64,000 nucleotides of DNA from SZUA-309 sp050185825 (GTDB taxonomy: Bacteria; Pseudomonadota; Gammaproteobacteria; Pseudomonadales; Azotimanducaceae). Of this stretch, positions 40,975 to 49,105 are shown in pieces. The stretch's first letter is position 1. Each line of letters starts with the position of its first letter. Both the position numbers and the translations under genes were made by a program. The stretch is taken from positions 186,001 to 250,000 of the forward strand of contig JBFWZA010000007.1 in assembly GCA_050185825.1 (NCBI GenBank). The letters run 5' to 3'. The notes under the pieces were generated by a model, which was not told the DNA's origin, did not search any database, and worked only from the letters and a program-made list of their open reading frames with translations.

Positions 40975-41796
40975 TCAGCCCGTGGTCTTCAGGTTGTCGA
41001 GAAACGGTCCGAAGCCCTGATCCCCGGTCCAGAACTTCACCAGATTCTGCACGCCCCGCGTGGTCAGCGTGGCGCCGGAGAGCGCGTCCACCTCGTGGCT
41101 CGACGCGGCGCTGCCTTCTGCAGAGCGGGTCTTGACGAGCCGCACGGCCGGTTCGCCGTCGTCGTCGAAGGCCTCGACCCCTTCCCAGAGCGCTTTCCAG
41201 TTCGGGTTGTCCACCTCGCCACCGAGGCCGGGCGTCTCCTTGTGGAAGTAGAAGCCGAGGCCGGCGATGGTCTTCAGGTCGCCCTCGAACGCCAGATAAC
41301 CGAGCAGCGTGCCCCAGAGCCCGTAGCCGCGAACCGGAATCACCAGCTTGTCGATCTGGCCGTCGGTGCGCTTGATGTAGACCAGCGACACGTTCTCTCG
41401 CCGGCCGAGGACGGCGATGTCTTCTTCGTCCGGGATCTCCGTGGACTCGCTGGGGATCTTCGCGGCCTTGATCGGATCGTACGACGCCACGTCGACGGCG
41501 TCCGTGAAGCGGCCGGTCTCGAGATCGACGGCCCGCACCTCGAACTCGGAGAACAGCTCGTCCACGCTGCGCCCCTGGGCATCCACCTTCGCGTCCGCCG
41601 GCAGCAGGCCCGCCGCACGCAGGATGTTCTGCTTCTGATCGAGCTCCTGATTCTTTTCGCGCAGCGGCGCCAGCATGACGGCCGCGCTGGAGACCACCAC
41701 TGAGCAAACCAGGCACACGGCGATGGCCACGAACAGAACGTTCTTCAGCCCTTCCTTGTCAAAAGACGGTTTGTCCTTGCCAGCGGATTCAGACAC
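40975..41796 (-). CDS. nqrC: Na+-translocating NADH:quinone reductase subunit C
   Basis: 273 residues from a GTG at 41796 with GGAGG 6 nt upstream. One N-terminal helix (NVLFVAIAVCLVCSVVVSSAAVML), then the periplasmic FMN-binding domain: RGYGLWGTLLGYLAFEGDLKTIAGLGFYFHKETPGLGG and the covalent FMN site DALSGATLTTRGV (SGATxT, flavinylated at Thr by ApbE). It overlaps the nqrB end by 8 bp and so is translationally coupled. Confidence 0.95.
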   Translation of the reverse strand: MSESAGKDKPSFDKEGLKNVLFVAIAVCLVCSVVVSSAAVMLAPLREKNQELDQKQNILRAAGLLPADAKVDAQGRSVDELFSEFEVRAVDLETGRFTDAVDVASYDPIKAAKIPSESTEIPDEEDIAVLGRRENVSLVYIKRTDGQIDKLVIPVRGYGLWGTLLGYLAFEGDLKTIAGLGFYFHKETPGLGGEVDNPNWKALWEGVEAFDDDGEPAVRLVKTRSAEGSAASSHEVDALSGATLTTRGVQNLVKFWTGDQGFGPFLDNLKTTG

Positions 41797-42976
41797 GTGC
41801 CAGCCTCCGTTTGATATTGGATTGCACCACGAAGTGATCGATGAGCGGCGCAAACAGGTTTCCGAACAGGATTGCCAGCATCATGCCTTCCGGGAACGCC
41901 GGATTGACCACCCGGATCAGGGCACACATGAGGCCGATCAGCACGCCGTAGATCAGGCGCCCGCGATTGGTCATGGCCGCCGAGACCGGGTCCGTGGCCA
42001 TGAACACGGCGCCGAAGGCGAATCCGCCGAGCACCAGGTGCCACATGAACGACACCTCGAACATCGGGTTCGACTCGGAGCCGACCACGTTGAAGAGCGT
42101 GACTCCGAGGAACAGACCGACCACGCAGCCGAGCATGATCCGCCACGACGCGATGCGCGTGGCCACGAGGATCACCGCGGCAATCGCGATGGCGAGCGTC
42201 GAGGTTTCGCCCAGAGAACCTGCAATGTTGCCGATGAAGGCATCCCACCACTCCACGCCGTAGCCCTCCCCGAGGGCCGCGGTGCCGAGCGCGGTGGCCC
42301 GGGTGTAGCCGTCGACGGCGACCCACACGGCGTCACCGGACATCTGCGCGGGGTACGCGAAGTACAGGAAGGCCCGGCCGGTGAGCGCCGGATTGAGGAA
42401 GTTCTTACCCGTGCCGCCGAAGACCTCCTTGCCGATCACCACACCGAAGATGATGCCGAGCGCGGCCATCCACAGCGGCGTTCCCGGGGGAAGCGTCAGG
42501 GTGAAGAGGATGCTGGTGACGAAGAAGCCCTCGTTGACCTCATGACCCCGCTTCGAGGCGAACCAGATCTCGAACAGGATCCCGGCGAGAAACACGGTGA
42601 TGTACAGAGGAATGAAGTACGCCAGCCCGTGGACGATGTTGTCCCAGGGACTCGCCGGGTCGTAGCCGGTGAGGGTGTCGAGGAACAGGGCGCGCCAGTT
42701 GTCCACGCTCGACATGCCCATGGCAGCCATGGCTTCGTTGGCGTTGAGGCCGACGAAGTAGCAGCCCACGAGACCCGGAATGAAGGCGCACAACCAGACG
42801 GTAATCATGATCCGCTTGAGATCCAGACCGTCCCGGACATGGGACGGCCGGTGCGTCGTCTCTCCCGGCGTGTAGAGCGCCGTGTCGATGGCCTCGAAGG
42901 CCGGATACAGCGATTCGAACCTGCCGCCCTTTTCGAAATTCGGGGCGACCTTGTCCATGATGGAGCGGATGCTCAC
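41789..42976 (-). CDS. nqrB: Na+-translocating NADH:quinone reductase subunit B
   Basis: 395 residues. About ten helices. NqrB carries the covalent FMN and riboflavin. Motifs: IMITVWLCAFIPGLVGCYFVGLNANEA, LFTLTLPPGTPLWMAALGIIFGVVIGKEVFGGTGKNFLNPALTGRAFLYFAYPAQMSGDAVWVAVDGYTRATALG, where DGYTRAT corresponds to the FMN attachment region. Starts 1 bp after the nqrA stop. C-terminus VVQSNIKRRLARV is basic. Confidence 0.95.
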   Translation of the reverse strand: MSIRSIMDKVAPNFEKGGRFESLYPAFEAIDTALYTPGETTHRPSHVRDGLDLKRIMITVWLCAFIPGLVGCYFVGLNANEAMAAMGMSSVDNWRALFLDTLTGYDPASPWDNIVHGLAYFIPLYITVFLAGILFEIWFASKRGHEVNEGFFVTSILFTLTLPPGTPLWMAALGIIFGVVIGKEVFGGTGKNFLNPALTGRAFLYFAYPAQMSGDAVWVAVDGYTRATALGTAALGEGYGVEWWDAFIGNIAGSLGETSTLAIAIAAVILVATRIASWRIMLGCVVGLFLGVTLFNVVGSESNPMFEVSFMWHLVLGGFAFGAVFMATDPVSAAMTNRGRLIYGVLIGLMCALIRVVNPAFPEGMMLAILFGNLFAPLIDHFVVQSNIKRRLARV

Positions 42977-42977
42977 C

Positions 42978-44345
42978 TCAGCCCTCCTTCTCGATGGTGT
43001 TCAGGACCGAGCGCAGCACCGGTCCGTACTCGTACTTGGCCGGACAGGCGTAGGTGCACAGCGCGATGTCGTCCTCGTCGAGCTCCAGCGCGCCGAGATT
43101 GATCGCGCTGTCGAGATCGCCCACCAGCAGCGCCCGCAGGAGCTGCGTCGGCAGGATGTCGAGTGGCATCACCTGCTCGTAGGTGCCGATGGGCACCATG
43201 CCCCGCTGGCTGCCGTTGGTGGAGGTGGTGAAACGGATGCCTTTCTCGCCGAGCCACTTGGACAGATAAATGGGAAACACGGAATGCCGGTCGGTGCCCG
43301 GCGAGAGATAGCCGATGAGCCGCCGCTCCCGATCCTCCGGCAGCACCGAGACCTGAACGTGATAACGGCCGAGGAAATCCTCGGGGGATTCCGCTTCCCG
43401 ACCGGAAAGGATGGATCCGGAGATGACCCGGTTCTCCCGGCCGTCGAGCTCGCCGGCGGTGAGCTCGGTGAGGTTCGCGCCGAGCACGGTCCTGAGCAGC
43501 CGCGGCCGCTCCACGCCGGGGCCGCCGAGCGCCACGATCCGGGAGCTTGCGAGCTCGCCGGTCAGAAACAGATGACCAATGGCGATCACGTCCTGGTAGC
43601 CCACGAACCAGACCGTCTTCTTCGGCCCCACCGGATCCAGGAAGTGGATGTGGGTGCCCGGCAGCCCGGCCGGATGGATACCGGAAAATGCAGCAGCCTG
43701 TTCCCGGCTGTCGCTGCCGAGCGGAACACTGCGCGCCGCGTCGTGACAGACGTGCACCGTACCGTCTGTGAGCCTGGCGAGCACATCGAGGCCTGCTTTG
43801 AACTCCGCTTCCGCAGCGCCGATGATCACCGCGGGATCTCCCGCCAGCGGGTTGGTGTCCATGGCGGTGACGAAAATCGAGTGTGGTCGGGAACCGATGG
43901 CCGGCACCTTGGAGAAGGGACGGGTGCGGATGGCCGTCCACAGGCCGCTCGCCACCAGGGCCTCGGTAACCCGCTCCGGCGCGAGCCCGGCAATGCCAGC
44001 CCCTCCGGCGGCTGCCTCCGCGGCCGCCGCCGCGGCCGGGATGGACTCGGAAGCATCCCCTTCCACGTCGATGACCACGCTCAGCAGCGCCCGCTTGGCG
44101 CCACGGTGAATGCCGCTGATCCGGCCGGCAGCCGGCGCGGTGAACAGCACGCCCTCGTTCTTCTTGTCGGAGAAGAGCGCCTGGCCCTTCCGGACCGAAT
44201 CGCCCTCCTGAACCAGCATGGTCGGCTTCATGCCGGGATAGTCTTCGCCCAGCAGAGCGACGGAGCGCACGGCCCGAGCGTCTTCGACCACCTGCTCCGG
44301 CTTCCCGGAAATGGGTAGGTCGAGACCTTTCTTGATTTTGATCAT
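42978..44345 (-). CDS. nqrA: Na+-translocating NADH:quinone reductase subunit A
   Basis: 455 residues. Cytoplasmic subunit implicated in quinone binding. MIKIKKGLDLPISGKPEQVVEDARAVRSVALLGEDYPGMKPTMLVQEGDSVRKGQALFSDKK is the standard NqrA start. RNVISGSILSGREAESPEDFLGRYHVQVSVLPE and GLWTAIRTRPFSKVPA are well-conserved blocks. C-terminus carries CTYACPAKYEYGPVLRSVL. First gene of the operon; the 258 bp upstream (44346-44603) shows no obvious operator. Confidence 0.96.
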   Translation of the reverse strand: MIKIKKGLDLPISGKPEQVVEDARAVRSVALLGEDYPGMKPTMLVQEGDSVRKGQALFSDKKNEGVLFTAPAAGRISGIHRGAKRALLSVVIDVEGDASESIPAAAAAAEAAAGGAGIAGLAPERVTEALVASGLWTAIRTRPFSKVPAIGSRPHSIFVTAMDTNPLAGDPAVIIGAAEAEFKAGLDVLARLTDGTVHVCHDAARSVPLGSDSREQAAAFSGIHPAGLPGTHIHFLDPVGPKKTVWFVGYQDVIAIGHLFLTGELASSRIVALGGPGVERPRLLRTVLGANLTELTAGELDGRENRVISGSILSGREAESPEDFLGRYHVQVSVLPEDRERRLIGYLSPGTDRHSVFPIYLSKWLGEKGIRFTTSTNGSQRGMVPIGTYEQVMPLDILPTQLLRALLVGDLDSAINLGALELDEDDIALCTYACPAKYEYGPVLRSVLNTIEKEG

Positions 44346-44603
44346 GGTCGATGTGTTTTGCAGTTAGCGCCGGGTTTCGGGCACCAAAAGCGAACCCTTC
44401 TGCCTCAGCACGGCGAGGAAAATCTCTAAAGTTTTCGGCTCAGAGAGGTGGCGGTCGGCAGGAGCGCTTGCGTACCTCGGCAGGCCACGCGAATTATAGT
44501 GGCGTGCCTTTCAGGATGCCAATGTCCGGGGAACGAATTCGCGAAAACGGCGCTGCCCGGCTGTCCGTTGCGGACGGCCGGGCCGGGACCACCGCCGACC
44601 GGC

Positions 44604-46076
44604 TCAGAATCCCTGCTTGACCACTTCCTTCGGGATCAGCGGGTAGGAAATGCCCGCCCACTTCTGGACGACCCGGACCACCTGACAGGCATAGCCGAAC
44701 TCGTTGTCGTACCAGACGTAGAGCACGACCTGACTGTCCTTCACGATGGTCGCCCCGCCGTCGACGATGCAGGCGTGACGGTTGCCGACGAAGTCGCTGG
44801 AGACCACCTCCGGCGAGGTGGTGAAATCGATCTGACGCTGCATGTTCGAGTGCATCGACGTGTAGCGCAGATAGTCGTTGACCTCTTCGAGAGTGGTTTC
44901 CCGCCCCAGGGTCAGGTTGAGGATGGCCAGGCTGACGTCCGGAGTCGGCACCCGGATGGCGTTGCCCGTGAGCTTGCCGGCCAGCTCGGGAAGGAGCTTG
45001 ACCACCGCCGACGAGGCGCCCGTCTCGGTGATGACCATGTTCAGCGGTGCGCCACGGCCACGACGATTCTTCTTGTGGTAGTTGTCGAGCAGGTTCTGAT
45101 CCGGCGTGTAGGCGTGCACCGTCTCCATATGCCCGGAGACGATCCCGTACTCGTCGTTCATGGCCTTGAGCACGGGGACGATGGCGTTCGTCGTGCACGA
45201 GGCGGCCGCCAGAATCCGGTCCGTGGGCTCCAGCGCATTGCTGTTGACGCCGGAGACGATGTTCTTGATCGCGCCCTTGCCCGGCGCGGTGAGAATCACC
45301 TTCGCCGCGCCCGGGCACTTCAGGTGCGCGCCTAAGCCAGCCTCGTCGCGCCAGGCACCGGTGTTGTCGATGATGATGGCGTCATGGATGCCGTAGGCGG
45401 TGTAGTCGACCTCCGCCGGGCTGCCCGCGTAGATCATCCGGATCACGTTGCCGTTGGCGATGATGCACTGATTCTCCTCGTCGACCCGGATCGTGCCCTG
45501 GAAGCTGCCGTGCACGGAGTCACGGCGTAAGAGCGAGGCGCGCTTCACCAGATCGTCGTTCTTGCCGCCGCGGACGACGATGGCCCGCAGGCGCAGCTGG
45601 CCGCCACCGCCCGTCTTCTCGATCAGCAGCCGTGCAAGCAGCCGGCCGATGCGGCCGAAACCGTAGAGCACCACGTCCTGCGGCTTCTTCAGCGGCGGAA
45701 TGTGGCGGCCGATCACCTCGGCACACTCCCGCTCGCAGAACTCCACCGGCGTGATGCTGCTCGACGCGGACTCCTGCATGTACTTGAACGCGAGCTTGCC
45801 CACGTCGATGTGTGAAGGGCCGAGATCGAGCTGCGAAAGCGCTTCCAGAATCGGGTAGCTCTCGAACTCGGAGAGTTCGTTGCCGGGTTCGGTCTGCCGC
45901 ACGTAGCGGTGCGTCTTCATGATCTGCATGACGCTCTGGTTGTACAGCGCCCGGCCGTAGCAGTAGGACACCACGTTGCGCCGATACAGGCGGCCGATGA
46001 TGGGAATCATCGCCTCGGCGAGGGCTTCGCGTTCTTTCCAGTCAGGGAAATAGTCGTCGAGACTCGGTAGGGCCAC
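44604..46076 (-). CDS. gap: Glyceraldehyde-3-phosphate dehydrogenase, long form
   Basis: 490 residues, about 150 longer than classical GAPDH. An N-terminal alpha-helical extension of about 120 residues (MALPSLDDYFPDWKEREALAEAMIPII) precedes the NAD(P)-binding VVLYGFGRIGRLLARLLIEK. Active site ILAAASCTTNAIVPVLKAMND with the nucleophilic Cys, then HAYTPDQNLLDNYHKKNRRGRGAPLNMVITETGASSAVVKLLPELAGKLTG. C-terminal WYDNEFGYACQVVRV. Long GAPDHs of this type sit next to nqr and mfd in Pseudomonas, and the same holds here. Coenzyme and direction (glycolytic or gluconeogenic) unclear. Confidence 0.93.
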   Translation of the reverse strand: MALPSLDDYFPDWKEREALAEAMIPIIGRLYRRNVVSYCYGRALYNQSVMQIMKTHRYVRQTEPGNELSEFESYPILEALSQLDLGPSHIDVGKLAFKYMQESASSSITPVEFCERECAEVIGRHIPPLKKPQDVVLYGFGRIGRLLARLLIEKTGGGGQLRLRAIVVRGGKNDDLVKRASLLRRDSVHGSFQGTIRVDEENQCIIANGNVIRMIYAGSPAEVDYTAYGIHDAIIIDNTGAWRDEAGLGAHLKCPGAAKVILTAPGKGAIKNIVSGVNSNALEPTDRILAAASCTTNAIVPVLKAMNDEYGIVSGHMETVHAYTPDQNLLDNYHKKNRRGRGAPLNMVITETGASSAVVKLLPELAGKLTGNAIRVPTPDVSLAILNLTLGRETTLEEVNDYLRYTSMHSNMQRQIDFTTSPEVVSSDFVGNRHACIVDGGATIVKDSQVVLYVWYDNEFGYACQVVRVVQKWAGISYPLIPKEVVKQGF

Positions 46077-46229
46077 GGGAAATCCTCAGACGGTCGAGGG
46101 CGCGTATTATCAAAATTTGGCTATGGCGGGGCAACAACCGCTGTTTCCTGGCGATGTAAGCGGTTTCTCCGCCAGGCCGAAGTGCAGGCGCGGCGCGGCG
46201 TTGCGGCCGGCCGCAGCGTAAGCATCCCG

Positions 46230-47285
46230 TCAGCGGAAACTCTCGTTGATGCCGGCCAGCGCGGCGTTGCCGGGGCACAGCTCCGCCTCGCCGAGCTCGT
46301 TCAGCGGCCGCTGCACGGTGTCGAGGATCTCGTGGCAGTCGGATGCATCCGGGTCCACGTACAGAAGGCCCGTCACCACCTCGCCTTCCGCCTGGCGCTT
46401 CTGCACGTAGTTCAGCGCGTTCACACGGTCGTGCACGTCAAAGTCCCGGTCCAGCTTGTGCAGCCGGAGCGTGGAGCCGTCCGGCATGCGCACGTCTTCC
46501 TTGGAGCCCGGATCGTAGTCCACCGTGATCTCGTCGTGCGGCAGAAAGTAGTCGGAGACCGTGACCGACTCGCTGTGGTCGCGCACGTACTCGTAGCTTT
46601 TCGTCGATCCCTGATGGTTGTTGAAGGCCACGCACGGAGAGATGACGTCGATGAAGGCGAAGCCCTTGTGCATGAGCCCTGCCTTGATGAGCGGCACGAG
46701 CTGTTTCTTGTCGCCCGAGAAGCTGCGGGCGACGAAGCTGGCGCCGATCTGCAGCGCCATGGAGACGAGGTCGATGGGCTCGTAGAGATTGGGCGAGCCG
46801 CGCTTGCTGGTGGAGCCCTTGTCGTTGGTCGCCGAGAACTGGCCCTTGGTGAGTCCGTAGGTGCCGTTGTTGTCTACGATGTAGAGCATGTTGATCCGGC
46901 GGCGGACGATGTGGGCGAACTGGCCGAGACCGATGGAGGCGGTATCCCCGTCCCCGGACACACCGATGCAGTACAGCTCCCGATTGGCCAGATTCGCGCC
47001 CGTGGCGACGGACGGCATGCGCCCGTGCACGGAGTTGAAGCCGTGGGATTTGGACAGGAAGTAGCTCGGAGTCTTCGACGAGCAGCCGATCCCCGAGATC
47101 TTCGCGAACTTGTGCGGCGGCAGCGAGAGCTCGGCGCAGGCGGCAACGATGGCCGCGCTCACCGAATCGTGACCACAGCCCGCGCACAGCGTCGACACCG
47201 GTCCTTCGTAGTCCCGGCGCGTGAGGCCGATCTGATTGATCGGCAGCTTGGGGTGGTGAACTCTGGGCTTGGCAACGAACGTCAT
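46230..47285 (-). CDS. korB: 2-oxoacid:ferredoxin oxidoreductase, beta subunit
   Basis: 351 residues from ATG 47285, whose A overlaps the stop of the alpha subunit (ATGA). TPP-binding subunit: STLCAGCGHDSVSAAI, SGIGCSSKTPSYFL, VSGDGDTASIGLGQFAHIVRRRINMLYIVDNNGTYGLTKGQFSAT (the GDG...N TPP/Mg2+ motif), DVISPCVAFNNHQGSTKSY. Likely 2-oxoglutarate:ferredoxin oxidoreductase; other 2-oxoacids cannot be excluded. Last gene of a three-gene operon. Confidence 0.88.
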   Translation of the reverse strand: MTFVAKPRVHHPKLPINQIGLTRRDYEGPVSTLCAGCGHDSVSAAIVAACAELSLPPHKFAKISGIGCSSKTPSYFLSKSHGFNSVHGRMPSVATGANLANRELYCIGVSGDGDTASIGLGQFAHIVRRRINMLYIVDNNGTYGLTKGQFSATNDKGSTSKRGSPNLYEPIDLVSMALQIGASFVARSFSGDKKQLVPLIKAGLMHKGFAFIDVISPCVAFNNHQGSTKSYEYVRDHSESVTVSDYFLPHDEITVDYDPGSKEDVRMPDGSTLRLHKLDRDFDVHDRVNALNYVQKRQAEGEVVTGLLYVDPDASDCHEILDTVQRPLNELGEAELCPGNAALAGINESFR

Positions 47286-49105
47286 GATTTCACCTCGGTC
47301 AACCTCGGGAGCTTCTGCTCGGTGAAGTACTCGGAAACCTGCGCCTGGATGAAGTCGGCGGAAATCGACAGCCCGCCGTAATACAGCACCGAGACGAGCC
47401 CCGCAGGATCGAGGCCGCCTTCCGTGACCAGCAGCGTCTTCATCTGCGCGTCCCGGTTCTGCTCGACCACGAACACGAAGTCGTGGCTGTCGATGAAGTC
47501 GTAGACCTCGGCGCCGAAGGGGAAGCCGCGCACCCGCAGCGTATCGAGGTGGATCCCCTCCTCCGCCAGCAGGTCCAGCGCCTCCTGCATGGGCAGCGCG
47601 GTCGTTCCATAGTAGAGAATACCGGCCCGGTAACCTTGCCTGCTGATCTCCGCCTTCGGCACCAGCGTCGCGGCCGTGTGCCACTTGGTGATGAGCCGCT
47701 CCATGTTCTTGACGTAGGCGTCCGGCGACTCCGTGTAACGCGCGTACTCGTCCCTGGACGTGCCACGGGTGAAGAAGGCGCCCTTTTCCGGGTGGGTGCC
47801 CGGATAGGTCCGGTAGCCGATGCCGTCGCCGTCCACGTCCAGGTAGCGGCCGAAGCGCTCGATCCGGTCGAGATCCTCCTCGTTCAGCACCTTGCCCCGG
47901 TCGTAGCGGCGTGCATCGTCCCAGGCGAACGGCTCGGACAGGTTGTCGTTCATGCCGAGCTCCAGATCGCTCATCAGCAGCACGGGCGTCTGCAGCCGGT
48001 CTGCAAGATCGAAGGCCTGGGCGGCGAAGTCGAAGCACTCCTTCGGCGTGGAGGGAAACAGGAGCACGTGCTTCGTGTCTCCGTGAGAGGCGTAGGCCGC
48101 GGAAAGGAGGTCCGACTGCTGGGTGCGCGTCGGCATGCCGGTGGACGGACCGGCGCGCTGGATGTCCATCACCACGGCGGGGATCTCGGCGAAGTAGGCG
48201 AGCCCGAGAAACTCACTCATCAGCGAGATGCCCGGGCCGCTGGTGGCGGTGAACGACCGCGCGCCGTTCCAGCCTGAACCGATGACGATACCGATGGCGG
48301 AGAGCTCGTCTTCCGCCTGGATGACGGCGAACCGCCGGCGCCCGCAGTCCGGATCCACCCGCAGCTTGTTGGCGTACTGCTCGAAGGACTCCGCCACCGA
48401 GGTGGACGGCGTGATCGGATACCAGGCACAGACGGTCGCGCCCCCGTAGAGGGCGCCGATGGCGGCGGCCGCGTTGCCGTCCACCATGATCTTCTCGCCG
48501 TTGGCATCCATGCGCCGCACCTGGAAAGGCAGCGGGCACGGCAGATAGCGGGTCGCGTAGTCGCGGCCGATATCGAGCGCCTTGATGTTCGGGGCGATCA
48601 GCGCGTCCTTGCCCGCATACTGGGTGGAGACCATGCCGGTGATCACGTCGAACTCGATGTTGAGCAGCGCTGCCAGCGCCCCGAGATAGGTGATGTTCTT
48701 GAACAGCCCGCGCTGCTTGATGTCCGGGAACACGGGCAGCAGCAGGTCGGTGAGCGGTATGCCGATCTCGGTGATGTCACTGCGCTTGAGGTTGCCCGCG
48801 AGCGGCTTCGTGTTGTCGTACAGCAGATAGCCGCCAGGCTTGATGGAGGCCACGTCCTCCTCGAACGTCTCGGCGTTCATCGCCACCATGATGTCCACGC
48901 CTTCCCGTCTGCCGAGATAGCCCTTGTCGCTGACGCGGACTTCGAACCAGGTGGGCAGGCCCTGGATGTTGGACGGAAAGATGTTGCGCGTGGACACCGG
49001 AATGCCCATGCGGAACAGCGCCTTGGCGAACATCCCGTTGGCGGAGGCGGACCCCGAGCCGTTGACGTTGGCGAACCGGATCACGAAATCGTTGTACGTG
49101 GTCAT
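47282..49105 (-). CDS. korA: 2-oxoacid:ferredoxin oxidoreductase, fused gamma-alpha subunit
   Basis: 607 residues from ATG 49105. N-terminal about 200 residues are the gamma (CoA/oxidoreductase) domain (FVIRFANVNGSGSASANGMFAKALFRMG, EGVDIMVAMNAETFEEDV). The alpha part follows: GGATVCAWYPITPSTSVAESFEQYANKL (YPITPSTS motif) and SATSGPGISLMSEFLGLAYFAEIPAVVMDIQRAGPSTGMPTRTQQSDLL. C-terminal transketolase-like domain (EVYDFIDSHDFVFVVEQNRDAQMKTLL). Overlaps with both neighbours by 4 bp. Confidence 0.9.
   Translation of the reverse strand: MTTYNDFVIRFANVNGSGSASANGMFAKALFRMGIPVSTRNIFPSNIQGLPTWFEVRVSDKGYLGRREGVDIMVAMNAETFEEDVASIKPGGYLLYDNTKPLAGNLKRSDITEIGIPLTDLLLPVFPDIKQRGLFKNITYLGALAALLNIEFDVITGMVSTQYAGKDALIAPNIKALDIGRDYATRYLPCPLPFQVRRMDANGEKIMVDGNAAAAIGALYGGATVCAWYPITPSTSVAESFEQYANKLRVDPDCGRRRFAVIQAEDELSAIGIVIGSGWNGARSFTATSGPGISLMSEFLGLAYFAEIPAVVMDIQRAGPSTGMPTRTQQSDLLSAAYASHGDTKHVLLFPSTPKECFDFAAQAFDLADRLQTPVLLMSDLELGMNDNLSEPFAWDDARRYDRGKVLNEEDLDRIERFGRYLDVDGDGIGYRTYPGTHPEKGAFFTRGTSRDEYARYTESPDAYVKNMERLITKWHTAATLVPKAEISRQGYRAGILYYGTTALPMQEALDLLAEEGIHLDTLRVRGFPFGAEVYDFIDSHDFVFVVEQNRDAQMKTLLVTEGGLDPAGLVSVLYYGGLSISADFIQAQVSEYFTEQKLPRLTEVKS

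Noticed and set aside
44346..44603. Riboswitch or RNA leader before nqrA
   Set aside because: No recognisable conserved leader fold or terminator/antiterminator pair could be seen in this gap.
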